Positions 1 through 13,681 of a stretch of DNA of 64,000 nucleotides are shown piece by piece. The notes beneath the pieces are model-generated. The model ran no database searches and was not told the DNA's origin. It worked only from the letters and a program-made list of their open reading frames with translations. The DNA lies in the NCBI GenBank assembly GCA_003255065.1, contig QAOA01005636.1, positions 349,396-413,395 of the forward strand, in the 5' to 3' direction. How positions within the stretch are numbered: position 1 is the first letter of the stretch; each line of letters opens with the position of its first letter. The DNA is from Cercis canadensis. Its lineage: Eukaryota > Streptophyta > Magnoliopsida > Fabales > Fabaceae. Made by a program: the position numbers and the translations under genes.

Positions 1-17
1 GTTCTTGACTATCTCAG

Positions 18-3000
18 ATTATTGTTGGTATTCCATTTCCGAACATGTAAGACTTTTTTCTCTTTCTTTTAAATTTTCTTTGAATGAGAGATTGTACTTT
101 GCAAAAATCTTTCTGATTGCTCGATTTATTTTAACTTCTCACCAGAAATGATATTCAAGTTGCGCTTAAGAAGAAGTATAATGACACATACAAATCATCC
201 AAAAACCTTTTGAGTGGAAATGAGTGGTACTGCCACCAAGCATTCCGAGCTTTAAATCAAGCAGCAGGTAATGTCTGGTACTGGTTTTGTTTCCCGTATT
301 CTAACCTGTGCCTATTATATTTTTCAATATTTCTTTGTTTCCCGCCTTTCTTGTGTAGTATATTATGTTGCACATTCTTTACTTCTTGTATGATATCTTA
401 TGGATTGTGTTGTTTATTCTTTTATTTATATTAACTGCCTTTTATTTTATTAGGACGTTGTATACGCCACAGGCTTGACTATGGAGCAATCATCTTATTG
501 GGTAATAGTTTTGATAATTTCAATTCTCACCTCTTTCAGTATAATTTGAATTTTCATGGACACCGTATCATTTGGAAATATTCTCAAATGGAATATGTAA
601 AACATTGTGACCATTACTGTCATGGTGCAACCATGAAAACAAAATGAGGCTTTCAAAGGTCTCTGTTTATTGGCCTCATTATCAACACAAGCAAGCAGTT
701 CTGGTAAACCATCTTGTTTTGGCTTAGATTTGTATGATTGTTTTGCCCTGTTTTCTTTTACTCTGTCCTTTTGGAGCGTAAGTTAGTCTTGAAATAAAAT
801 TTATTTGACGTTATTCTTTGTAATTTTAACTCTACACTTTCGACTTGCTCTTTTTTTGCTCACCAGTGTAATTCTTGTTGAATTAGATGAACGCTTTCAG
901 GAAGATAGAAATAGAACATTCATTTCAAAGTGGCTAAGAAGAACCTTAAGGGTGTATGACAATTTTGACTTGTCCATGGAGGGAATGAAATCATTCTTTA
1001 AGGAAGTTAAGGTACTTGGCATGCTGTCTTCATTTGACACCCCGTCTCGCAAAAAAAAAAAAAAAAACCCGTCTTTTCTTCTTTTTGGGGCTTAGTGGGA
1101 AACAGCTGTTAATGTGTGCTTAACTTGCTTGCAGGATCGATTTGGCATGAATACAATCAATGCCATAGAGAATTTGGGCTTAAAAGGGGAAGGTTACCAA
1201 ACCAAGGATCAAAATAAGGGGTTCACAAGAAAGAAAAATAAGAAACTGAACAATTTTGGTGATAGTGGTGAGAAAGAAATATCAGTGATCAAGGATGATG
1301 GCTCCTTTCCCACACTAAGATCTCAAGGTCTTATTGAGAGTCAGCCATCAGCAACAAAGAATATTAACACTTGCAATGGTAGAGGCTACATTGACCTAGA
1401 ATGCTGTAATAAGACAGAGATAAGGTAATTGTGGACTCATGTTACATGTCATCAGTGTGATTTTGGTAACTGAACATAGAGATAGACTTTGAGGAATTAC
1501 TGTTATCATGTGGAATCTTTCTTTGTGCGTATCATCTAGTTTGACAATATTAGCATGAATTTTGGACCAATCTTTTGAGCATTAATAGCTACTTTAATTG
1601 TGAGCAAGAATGTAGTCTTTACAATAACCCTAAAAACTAAAATTTTGTTAATTCAACTAGGCAACATATTTATGAACTTGTTTAGTATTTTAAGAGCAGG
1701 TAGTTTGAGTGGGATTATGCTTGGGCCTCTCTTCTTTGGGGGAGGGGTGACTACTGGGTTTTCGAGTTTTGTAAGACGAGGTCAATTTAATATCTTCATT
1801 TCTCAGCTGCTGTGTCTGGACAATGAATTTCATATTTCATGTGCGAAACTACATGCAGAAATGTGCTTCAAACTGCTTTTTTGTCTTTAAACTTACTGCA
1901 ATCATCTGAATTTCTATTAAATCACCGAAAAGCCACAATGTCATTATTAGTTGAAAGATGTATCTTTTTTGCAGAATCACTGGGGCATTATCCATGGCAG
2001 TTACACATGAAGAAACCTCCCTTGTCAAGGAAACCCCTTGCATGGATGGCGGCAGTGACCCTGCCAGCCCTGTTTACTGTTCTAAGGATGACAACTCGAG
2101 TTCCACCATAATTGAGGCCTCTGCCGAATTTCTAGGTCAATCATCTATCCTTCCAATGTCTTTAGCTAATGGAAGTCAAGCTTCTTCAAAAGCTCAGTCT
2201 TCAATAACAGTTACTCCAGAAAAGAATGCAACTGCAAACAGCTGCCATACTCCAGAAATAGAATCATCTCTGAATTTGAGTGTCAATTCTCACACCCAGA
2301 AAAGGAGAAAGTTCATGACTACACCATTTATAGACCTTATTGAGGAAGAAAATTACATTGCACCATGTACCAGCACTTCTACACGGTACACAACAAGCTC
2401 AGCAGATTTTATGGAGGCAACTCCTGGAACTGAACTTAATTTTGAGAGAAATCCGAAGTCAAATGGTCCTCAGTTACTGACAAGCAGTCTTGCTGGTTCA
2501 TGTTTACTAACTGTCCCTCTCATGGACAAAAGTTTACGGATATTTTGCTCACGCTGCAAAAGTCCATTGGGCCTACCTGAGAACCATCTATTTGTTACAT
2601 GTTCTTTGACTTCATCATCAAAAGTTCACTTAAGATTTCTTTTGAAACAGACATTGAAAGCTTACAGTAAGGATACATTGAAGAGTATACCAGTTATTAT
2701 TACAGACAGTTCATTTGTTGATCGACGTATTTGCAACAGAATCCATGAAAGTGCTCCAGAACAGGGTATTTGGTGTCAAGAAGATGGCTGTGTTTTTAGC
2801 ACTATTTTCTGTCCCTTCTGCAGTAATACCAACAATTTGCTTGGAGTACAGATCTTGGCAACTGATGCATCAAATATTCAGCTACTTGACAAGGTGAGTT
2901 TTACCACCGATGCATCAATAAGCGACCTTATTGCACTTGTGCTTGAATCTTGGTCACTTTTTGCTTGGTTCTCATTTGCCGTTCCAGCTCTTGCAACTTT

Positions 3001-3780
3001 TTTAGTTTTGCCATTACTGATCTTTAAATGCTTTTTCTTATTTACATATCTTCACCAGATATTACTTTTTGTTGATTCTTTGGAAGTTAAGAACCTTGAA
3101 GAATCAAGAAATGGGGCTTCTGAGGAAATGGTAAGAATAAAACACGGGATTGTTTAGTCTTTTCCACGATGTTAATGATTTATCTGCTGGGAGAAATTTT
3201 GAGTAATTGAGTTGGGCATCATTGAAAAAGAGAATACGGGAAAACAAAATTTGAAACTTGGCCGAAATATCGTCTCTTACTTTTGATTGGTATCAGCGTT
3301 GACCTTGAATTACACAGGGCAATATGCATTGAATTTAAGAAAGTTATTTCTGTAATATACTGAACATAAATTTCATCTGGATATCTGAATCCTCTCACTT
3401 GAAATGACAAGTCATCTAATATATTCACTTTACTTCATCTGAAGTTGTACTTCTACATATATGCTATTGTATTACAAATGACCTGGATACTCTTCAGAAA
3501 TATATGATAACATATTCAGCGGCGTTGTAGGATTTGTTGCCGTGTATGAATTTACTCTTTTGACTTCCATTGACAGAAATTATCTTTTCCTACAGGAGAA
3601 GTCAATAGTCTTGAAGACTAGAAAAGCAAAGGTAGTTTTAATTAAACTTTCATTCATTTTCGTTAATGGGCTTTCTGCCAGAATTGACATTTTATCTTGG
3701 AAATGGTGCCGCAGAGACTACCAACAACTAGCTTGCCTCATATGCAGAAAGCCACGGTTGAAGCTATAAAGGACTGTTGA
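18..3780 (+). CDS. FANCJ/BRIP1-like DNA helicase, C-terminal part
   Basis: The gene runs off the left edge; only the last 568 residues are here. Exons by splice signals and phase: 18-46, 146-267, 454-501, 887-1011, 1135-1424, 1975-2893, 3059-3130, 3596-3631, 3715-3780 (TGA). The early exons join into the last helicase motif of XPD-family superfamily 2 helicases (QAAGRCIRHRLDYGAIILLD, then ERF). This is the FANCJ/RTEL/XPD signature, and in plants the FANCJ homologue fits best. Known role of the family: iron-sulfur 5'-3' helicase that unwinds interstrand-crosslink intermediates and G-quadruplexes in the nucleus. The long 1975-2893 exon is a low-complexity tail followed by CxxC (FCSRCKSPLG) and CxxC (FCPFCSNTNN) pairs, which could bind zinc. 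The last two small exons are the least certain. RTEL1 is the main alternative name. Confidence 0.8.
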
Positions 3781-5014
3781 ATTTTGTTACGAATGATCAG
3801 ATTGGAATTATGATGTAGTTTGGCAACCATGTTATGAACACAAACTGAGGTAGCGATGCTGGTTTTTTAAAAATTGAATTCAAGAAAGAACGCTGTTTTT
3901 GTTTGATATAAATCATGTCTGGTGTAATTAAAGTCTCTATTTGAAACTAGATTTTCTTAACTATATTTGCCTTTAATTATGTAGATTCCAGAAGTTGGGA
4001 CGCACAAGTATCTTCAAGCTGTGTGGGGCTTGCATTCTTCTGCCCTGAATTGCAGCTTTTTTGAATCTGACACTTAATTGATCCTCAGCAGCACTAGCTT
4101 TTTTCCTCAATCCAATGAGGAAGTAGTAGATCTTCTAGACCTAATTAAGTGGCCTGTAGCTGACTCTAACTGATCAAGCTAAATTATCCATCTAACAGGA
4201 CTATCAATTTGCTTGCAATACTTTCATGTCGTTGGTTTAATTATTTTGGGTCTACAACTTTTATGCTCCCACTTGGGCTACAAGGCAGCGTTACTTGGCG
4301 CGGCTTGATTACTTTGGCTCTAGAAGACGTTTAAATTGTCTCAGCTTGTATTCTGTACAAAGTTGTAGAGTTATATGTTAGGAATTTTGGGATCAATTTG
4401 CAAGATAGTGGAGCTTTTCTGTACAGCAAGTTTTGCTTTCTGTTTTTGAAGTTTTTGGAACAGTTCAAATAGCTAGTTACACAGCGGAATTTCGTTTACC
4501 AAGATCACTCCATGTAGAGAGATTTTGCATCATTACCGCAGAGGTCAGGAATTGTTTTTGTTTATTCACACAAGCATTCGGGCTTGATTGTCATTTGATA
4601 ATTTTAGCATCCAAATTCGGGTATTGAAGACTCCACTTTGCTCCTTGTTCAACAATGTTCACATCTTACTTATTCAATTGGTTTAATCTACATAATAAAA
4701 TGTCAATCAAGCATGATGATAGTGGTGCTAACACATGCCATGTATGTTTGCTCCGGTATGAAATCTAATCTATGGCCAAGTGGGAGAATCACTTGCGCTA
4801 AAAGCTTGAAAAATCATAAAACAAATATATAGTTCATCAACACCTAGCCTGGAAAACGCCTAAGAAAAATAACTACCATTTGCATATAAGTTTCCACCAC
4901 ATCATTTGTGGTTCTCAACATTTTCCAAAGAAATCTCCTACGTAAATTAGCATCATCAACTAATCTTGTGTTCAACTAGATGGAATCAAGCAGCGCAATT
5001 CGTGAATTGCGGCT
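3781..5014. other. Convergent 3' region between helicase and WOX genes
   Basis: The helicase gene (+) and the WOX gene (-) point at each other across this 1.2 kb. No ORF with family resemblance is visible. It probably holds the two 3' untranslated regions; the exact cleavage sites cannot be read. Confidence 0.6.
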
Positions 5015-6749
5015 TTAACCAGCCATATCATATATTTCTCCTTGAAAATAAGGACTATAGCAACCAGCAACTTCCATCTTACTCATCAATTGTTCAAATC
5101 CTGCACAAGCCAACCAATTAGAGTTAAGAAGACTGCAATGTTCTTGTGTGATTACAGGTTTACGGCTGTGTGCACTTTATTTGTGCATGAGCAGGTGATT
5201 TTAGACAAGGGAAATATGAGAAATAATGAAGGACGTAGCATGTGAATTAAGAGTTCATGAATAAGCTAAAACCGTTAACATGTGATGCAAATAAAGTGAA
5301 TATTGATTGAAAGATTAATGATACCTATGTCAGGACTGTGGAAGTATGTATCTTTGGCCCTTTGTGGTGGGGAATTCTCAAAGGGATGAACCTGCAGGCT
5401 TTCAGGTCTTGTCTTTTTCTCTTTTGGAGACTCAACTTCCGTCTCTAGTTCTGATTCTACATTATTTGGCATGGGAGCTAATTGTTTCCGTTTTGAACGA
5501 GCTCTTCTGTTCTGGAACCAATNTTAGAGGTAAGAAGACTGCAATGTTCTTGTGTGATTACAGGTTTACGGCTGTGTGCACTTTATTTGTGCATGAGCAG
5601 GTGATTCAATTTTAAACAAGGGAAATATGAGAAATAATGAAGGACGTAGCATGTGAATTAAGAGTTCATGAATAAGCTAAAACCGTTAACATGTGATGCA
5701 AATAAGGTGAATATTGATTGAAAGATTAATGATACCTATGTCAGGACTGTGGAAGTATGTATCTTTGGCCCTTTGTGGTGGGGAATTCTCAAAGGGATGA
5801 ACCTGCAGGCTTTCAGGTCTTGTCTTTTTCTCTTTTGGAGACTCAACTTCCGTCTCTAGTTCTGATTCTACATTATTTGGCATGGGAGCTAATTGTTTCC
5901 GTTTTGAACGAGCTCTTCTGTTCTGGAACCAATTATAGACATTTGTCTCAGAAATGTGGCCATGTTGCCCCAGTTCAATGGTTATCTCTTTGATCTTGTG
6001 TTTGCTTGGAGTCCCATTGCCTTGGTCAAAAATACGTTCAAGTATCTGAAGCTGCACAGGTGTTGGAGTCCAACGCTGCCTGGCAGTTATCTTGTGTCCA
6101 GAAGATACCATCAATGGATCACAGTACGAATTACCCAGCCTCAGTCCTGATTAACAATCAATTAAAAAACAACTTGAGGATACAACACATTCCTTTCATC
6201 AAATCAAATTGAACCCAAAACTCCATTATCATAATCTGATGCATACGCTATGAACAAGCAAAAATATTGGAGTAAACTATGGTTACTGGCAACTGAATTA
6301 AAAGGAAAATAAGTTACACAAAGAATAGAATCAATCTGCATTTGCAGCAGTCAATATATAGTCCATATCCATGTGCCAAGGATTACATAAGATAAGATCA
6401 AAACACTTTTTCACCAACAGAAGAAAGCCAGAAAAAAAAAATTCTATATTTAAATTTTCAAGAGTGAGTTAAAAGATAAAAGTAAAAGAATAAGATAATG
6501 GGATTGTTGAATAGAGAGATAGAGTGAGAAAGAGAGTAGTAAGAGTGAGGCACCTGCGAGGTCCTGTTGAGCAGTGATGGCCTTGTGCATCTCAACAAGC
6601 TGCTCACATATGGTGGCGTACACAGAGATCTGTTGCCTCAGCAGCTCCATTTGCTCATCAGTCATCACTTTAACGTATAACCCTCCAACTCCAACGCCAT
6701 TTGTGCTCTGTTCTTGCTCAATTTGCCACTCCATTTCTTCAATTCCCAC
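5015..6749 (-). CDS. WOX13: WUSCHEL-related homeobox protein, WOX13 type
   Basis: Three exons on the minus strand: 6749-6554, 6146-5736 and 5100-5015 (stop TAA), giving a 230-residue protein. Exon 1 encodes a short N-terminus ([14 protein letters not shown]...) ending ITAQQDLAG. Exon 2 starts [12 protein letters not shown] and carries the homeodomain, roughly residues 90-155, from [17 protein letters not shown] to [17 protein letters not shown]. The spacing [14 protein letters not shown] between helices is WOX-specific, and the upstream region is typical of the ancient WOX13 clade. Exon 3 supplies a short tail ending YDMAG. WOX13-clade proteins are nuclear transcription factors linked to fruit and root development and callus/shoot balance; that role is family knowledge. 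The intron between exons 2 and 3 (5101-5735) contains a second copy of most of exon 2, explained as an assembly duplication. Confidence 0.88.
5118..5933. repeat. 405-bp near-identical direct repeat meeting at an N
   Basis: Left copy 5118-5522 and right copy 5524-5933 are the same sequence apart from T/G, G/A and A/G changes and an inserted CAATT in the right copy. The left copy ends exactly at the single N (5523) and the right begins exactly after it. This is the pattern expected when two overlapping contigs from different haplotypes are joined without merging. Confidence 0.85.
5335..5522 (-). pseudogene. Duplicated piece of WOX exon 2 (assembly artefact)
   Basis: This repeats the 3' part of WOX exon 2, from the WNQ of the homeodomain helix 3 through the PDIG exon end, and stops dead at the N at 5523. 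It lies inside a 405-bp copy (5118-5522) of 5524-5933 that differs by a few single-base changes and a 5-bp indel. It is most likely the other allele left unmerged, not a second homeobox. Confidence 0.8.
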
Positions 6750-7405
6750 TTTCTTTCGCTCCTTTTCTTGTCTTGTTTGCTAATTTCTAATTCACTATAA
6801 TAGATAGATAGATAAATAATTAACTAACTAGTTTCAATCAAAATTCAAGGACAGACAACAGAGATGAGAGAAAGACGAGAATGAATTTACATTTGCAAAC
6901 TCTTACTCAAGTAAAGGCAAAAGCAAAAGGATCGGCGCCACGCATTGTAGCTTTGTCCGCGTCGTTAACTGCGCAACTTGGCGAGATTCCGCGAGTCTCG
7001 GGGGTTTTGAAATTTCCAATGGGTGCGAATATGTGTCCCATTATGACATGGCAATCTTAGTTTGGACTTTTCGAGTGACGATGTGGACGGTGATCCATTA
7101 CCTCTTTCCCCACGCGTACGCAAAGGGCGTAGTCTGCACGTCAAGCACCCTTCTACCCTATTTCAATTTTGCAAAACTAAATTAATTGAGAAGGAAGAAG
7201 GAACCAAACAAAACATTTCATAGAAAAGTAGGGGCGCTAATCACTCTTAGATGCTTAATTACCAAAATTACGGCATCAAAACATACACATATAATTAACT
7301 GAGTCAAACCTTTTACGACCTCATAGTCCAACATTTGCAGCGCAAGGCATAACTATTATATCTCCTAATGTTAGAAAAAAAAAAAAAAAACAATTATTGA
7401 GATGA

Positions 7406-7715
7406 AGACTCATTTGAATAAAAAAAATTGTGTTGTAAAAATTTTAGAGAGTTGCTATTTTTATATTTAATTTTGTTAATATTATACTTTATTTAATTTT
7501 TAAATATAATATAGACTAATTTATTTTTATTAATATAAAAAAATTAATCAATTATAAAAACTCTCATTTATTATAAAAAAATTTAGTCAAAATTAAAAAT
7601 TATTTATATTAATTAAAAGTAATCTAATTTATATTATTATTTAAATATTAAATAAAATATAATATTAATAAATTAAAATATAAAAATAACAACTCTCAAT
7701 TTTTATTACGAGTCT
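7406..7715. mobile_element. AT-rich inverted-repeat MITE candidate
   Basis: The ends pair as AGACTCAT on the left and its near reverse complement on the right. Inside, GAGAGTTGCTATTTTTATAT (left) matches the reverse complement of the right arm near 7640-7695, and the pairing continues for about 80 bp with an extra 30 bp in the left arm. No clear target duplication was found. The AT-richness makes this a moderate call. Confidence 0.5.
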
Positions 7716-8266
7716 ACCTTTGTTTTTTGGGTGGTCTTGATATGGGTCCTACTCACCGAAAAGCAAAAATGAAAGGGGAAACAAATGATAGGATTGGACC
7801 CAATTGAGACTCGAAAGCAAGACATTTTTGATTGAAAGCAGTGAAAAAAGAGTCCGGGTGAGGATTGAGTTTTGAGGGATCTGAGTGGTAGATTCCAGAT
7901 ATCAGATATGAACATTAATTTTTTGTAAAATATGGACGTCAATTAGGGAAAGCGGAGTGGGTGTACCTAACTAACTAGACCATCCAACCAAAGATGAAAC
8001 CCTGTAGTGCTACAACATATAATAATAGACAAAGGCGTTTGCTTTGCAATTGCAATTGCAACACACTCCAACTTATTTTTTTATACTCTCTTGGAACAAA
8101 AAAAAGAACACTACATTATACTCTTCATAATTAGTCCAAGAAGTTGACGGAATCAAGATTAAGAAGAACAAAAGCAAAACCCTTTTTTCTTGTCGGCTTT
8201 TCTTCCTAGGAAAAGAAAATTAGGCCGAGAGCCCAGGACATCCAACCAACGCCTGTCCTACTTCAT

Positions 8267-8386
8267 AGTTTTTTTTTTTGTTTTAGTTGTGTTAGACTAG
8301 TTGCATCATTTCAAATTTTCTTTNAGAGTTTTTTTTTTTTTTGTTTTAGTTGTGTTAGACTAGTTGCATCATTTCAAATTTTCTTT
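8267..8386. repeat. About 57-bp repeat meeting at an N
   Basis: 8267-8323 is repeated at 8327-8386 around the N at 8324, including the phrase TTAGTTGTGTTAGACTAGTT. The copies differ in the length of a T run. Like 5523, this looks like an unmerged contig overlap. Confidence 0.85.
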
Positions 8387-8664
8387 CACTTGAACCAAAA
8401 AGCAAGAAACTTCATTCTTGGACCATGGCCCATGGATTAATAATCAAATCTTATCTTGTAAGTGGGCGCCACTCAGTGTTTAGAGACAGAGTGAGAGTGC
8501 GACATCTTCCATTGCTTCATTTGACCAAGATTCATTTTGCTGCTTCTTTTGTTTTTTTTTCATCTCAAAAAAAAAAAATTCCGAAGGGGAGGAGCACAAG
8601 TGATTTGTGCTTCAAAACAAGTCGGGAGAGGGAGAAGGAGAAGAAGGACGAACTATCATATGAT

Positions 8665-10453
<1,789 letters not shown>

Positions 10454-12403
10454 GGACCGATATATAATACAACTTTTCCTTGTCTCCTTCGAAATAGCAT
10501 TACCAGAACATATGTAAAATCTATTCCTACAAAAACTTGTCTATTTGATTTGCAACATACAACAATATGAATGCTGGTAAAATGACTAAAAATATATAAT
10601 TTTGTCAAGTATTTATGCAATTAGGATAGTCTGAAAAAAAAATTATGATAATTTTGATTAAATTTATGATAGCATAACTCCAAAATGTTACATTACTTAC
10701 AAAATCTCATAACTCATTTTGTCTATATTTCTTAAATAAAATAAAATAAAAATTGTTCAATACTTAATTTTAGTAAATAATTTTTTAAATTACATTTTCT
10801 TAATCAATTTATCATAAATCATTTAGACTAGTTTCTAAAGAATAAAATCTTTTAGAGGTTAGTTTGGAATATTTCACTGACCACCGATATAAACTTAGGA
10901 ACTCGAAAAGGATAAACATTGTCACGTAAACGTAATAAACCAAAACGCAAAAATAATTATAGTTATAAAAGTAGTAACGCAGAGAGATGGCAACAACGTA
11001 CGAAATTAACAAATAACTACGGCATAAAATGGGAACATTATTGTTCATGCGAACATTCTCAGGCAGAGTTTTATTCTAGTGAAGTAACATCAGGATGAAT
11101 TATTAGCATTTTGTTGGTTACAATCGTTTCACAAGACAATAAGCCACGTTCCACATTAAATTCTTAGGAAAGCGCTACAGCATGAAACGTATAGAGGCAA
11201 CAACATGCACGGCTAAATCATTAGCATTCTCATTACAAACTCCCAACACTATTTACTTATTAATTTGGCTCACAATCAAAATACTTCAAAATTATGCATG
11301 CCAAAATCACAAGTCAAATGTGGCTAGTAACTACAACTAGCAAAAAATAAATGGAGTTATTGAAGAATAAGATTTTTATCACTAGCGACACAATTGAATA
11401 TGGATAATCTGGTCGAGGATTTTCAATAGCTTCGCACCATTTAAGGCACGTAGCAAGCGATATCATGCAAGCAGGAAGCAACACAACTACCCAACTCTCA
11501 TCTTTAGTTCAAGCGAATGAGTAGGAATTAAATAAATGTTTCAGAGTCAATCCTCTGCAGGTGGTTTATAAAGAATATTATTAGAATAAAGTTTGATGCA
11601 TATAAAATGTAAACTGTTTCCATCGCTTCACATAACATAGGTATCAATTAGTAAATACCCCTCGCAGCTATTACCAATAGTGTGCAGATAAAATGAAACA
11701 AAACTAGATCAGATCAGTGATAGCATACCTCAAGATGCAATAGGTGTGATCATTTCAAAAAAATAATTAAATACCGCAAAACTGAGAAATTTGAAATAAC
11801 ACCCGAACAACAGTAGATATCACCAACCAATCTACACCAGACAACAATGATCCAATGAAACAAGACACAAAACAAAAGCACTTAAATCATGAAAACATGC
11901 CTCTCAAAGGAGCATCACCTTAAGAGAAAAATTAACACACAACTAGATGGAAAAACTGCATAAAATGCGCAAAACCTGGGAGCATCAATCACTGCATTAA
12001 TTAGCTGAACCATAGAAAACACTCAAACTAGGCAGATGGCACCTTAAGGCAACCCAAAAGAAACATCCATCACATATATACAACCAATGACACAGCAGGC
12101 AGAGGAACGATGGGCCAATTATATTGATACAAAAAGTAACCAGATTTCATCAAGTAGACTAAATCAAACTAAAAGCTCTACAAGAGATAAATGCCCTTAA
12201 CTAAACACTTGAATTTAAAAGTACAAATAGAAGTGAACTCCCTTAACCATTCACTTTCTGAAAGGGCAAAACAAATTAACTGAGGGAGCAGCAATATATT
12301 TTTTGGAAGCAGAAAATATGTTTATCATGAAATGACCAGACCATCAACAAAGGATGATCAAATCATCAGCACAGCTAAGCAGCTGCTATACTCGGTCCAT
12401 TTC
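10454..12403. other. Convergent region between OPR and HMGB genes
   Basis: About 1.95 kb separates the stop codons of two converging genes. It is AT-rich and without a recognisable coding region; the part just below 12404 is likely HMGB 3' untranslated sequence. Confidence 0.55.
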
Positions 12404-13681
12404 CTACTCATCATCATCTTCCTGCACACAAGAGCATAAAATCCAATAAATGAACAAGACCAGAAACGTCAAGGACAACAAAGATCAGACGATACACTAA
12501 AGACTTGAGCAAACCTCGGCACTGCCGTCTTCATCTCCTTCATCTTCATCATTCACCTCTGACATTGATTTCTCAGACTCATCTTCCTCAGCAGCATTGG
12601 GACCTTCAGCCTGACACAAATCAAAAGAGATGATCTGAATTACTAGAAGCACGGAGAAACCTTAAACCTCTCACGGAAATAAGTCATTCATAAAGTTGCA
12701 CCTGTCTCTTGTTATATGCTTTCATATTCTTCTCATACTCGGCCTTTCGTTTCTCGGCCTTAGCTGCAAATGGTGCTTTCTCCTAAAAGTACAGGTATTT
12801 GCTTCAACATCAATAATAAATAACACCAAATCACAATTTATGAACTTAAAACAGCAAACTAACATACAGCATCAGACAAAGACTTCCATTTTGCTCCAGC
12901 AGCTTTGCCAACCTATGATAAATTAAACAACAGAAGATTTGAGTGACAAGACAGTAACACCACACAAACCGAAAAGTAATAATCATATAATAAGACTTAC
13001 AGCAGACACTGATTTGTTGTCAGGATGTTCCTTGTTGAACTGTTTCCGGAATTCCTCCCTTTAATCGTCAAATTTTAAGAAATATCGAAAAGATAGAATA
13101 AGTTACACAGGAACGATAATTATACAGGGTGCCTAGCTTCGTGGACCAACAAGTAAAGATATCAACTATCTATCATATTTGATATGTTTGCGCTTTCACA
13201 TGTAACTCATGATTAAACAGATTCACAAGGGTGGATAAAAAAAAATTGTATACCTTAGTGTGTGGTAAAAGTTTTGACCAGAACTATATTCGGTGGAAAC
13301 AGAATAGATCACATCGGAAATTCAAATTTGTAGAGTTAAAGATATAATTACATGAAAACGAAGAAGGCACTGGGCGGTCTCTTTGGCTTGTTAGGGTCTT
13401 TGGCGGCCTTCCCCTTACTCGGCTTCCTGCCCGCTTTGGTGGCAGGGCCACCTTTCTTATTCACAGCAAGCCTGCGAGAGTTTCCATAATAGTCAAAACC
13501 AATATTAAGAAACGGAGGAGGATCAAAGTAGCCATTATCAATTCTCAGTCTAAGATCTGAGTGCTTCTGATCCAGAAAATTTCAAATCCATGAAATGAAA
13601 CTTGCATAGTAGGATCAGAATCGATAAAACTTACTTGGCATCGGCTTTCTTAGATTCGGTCTTGGATCTTCCACCTTTCAT
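12404..13681 (-). CDS. HMG-box chromatin protein, HMGB type
   Basis: Seven exons on the minus strand: 13681-13635, 13471-13352, 13058-13001, 12912-12868, 12782-12702, 12610-12515, 12421-12404; 154 residues. A basic N-terminus (MKGGRSKTESKKADAK...) leads into one HMG box, about residues 41-112, starting DPNKPKRPPSAFFVFMEEFR and running through VGKAAGAKWKSLSDAEK to YEKNMKAYNKRQ. An acidic tail rich in D/E ends EEDDDE. This is the plant HMGB1/2/3 architecture. These abundant nuclear proteins bend DNA and assist chromatin assembly and transcription. The exon 2/3 junction splits the ATG of FVFM (AT|G), which fixes the donor. The last coding exon is only 18 nt. Confidence 0.93.

Larger units (their letters stand above)
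6750..8664. other. Divergent intergenic region, WOX and OPR promoters
   Basis: The start codons of the WOX gene (-) and the OPR gene (+) face away from each other across 1.9 kb. It holds an AT-rich inverted-repeat element (7406-7715), an assembly overlap at 8324 and the presumed promoters and leaders of both genes. No other gene is visible. Confidence 0.6.

Noticed and set aside
1958-3157. A separate 399-codon single-exon gene
   Set aside because: Its start is inside an intron; the frame is the large helicase exon read through the stop-free intron 2894-3058.
5275-5472. A second WOX gene or tandem homeobox duplication
   Set aside because: It ends exactly at an N and is near-identical to 5524-5933 including intron sequence; an unmerged contig overlap explains it better.
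8425-8664. N-terminal extension of the OPR protein from the ATG at 8425
   Set aside because: The added residues include a poly-T/poly-A derived stretch with no OPR similarity; the ATG at 8665 gives the usual family start.
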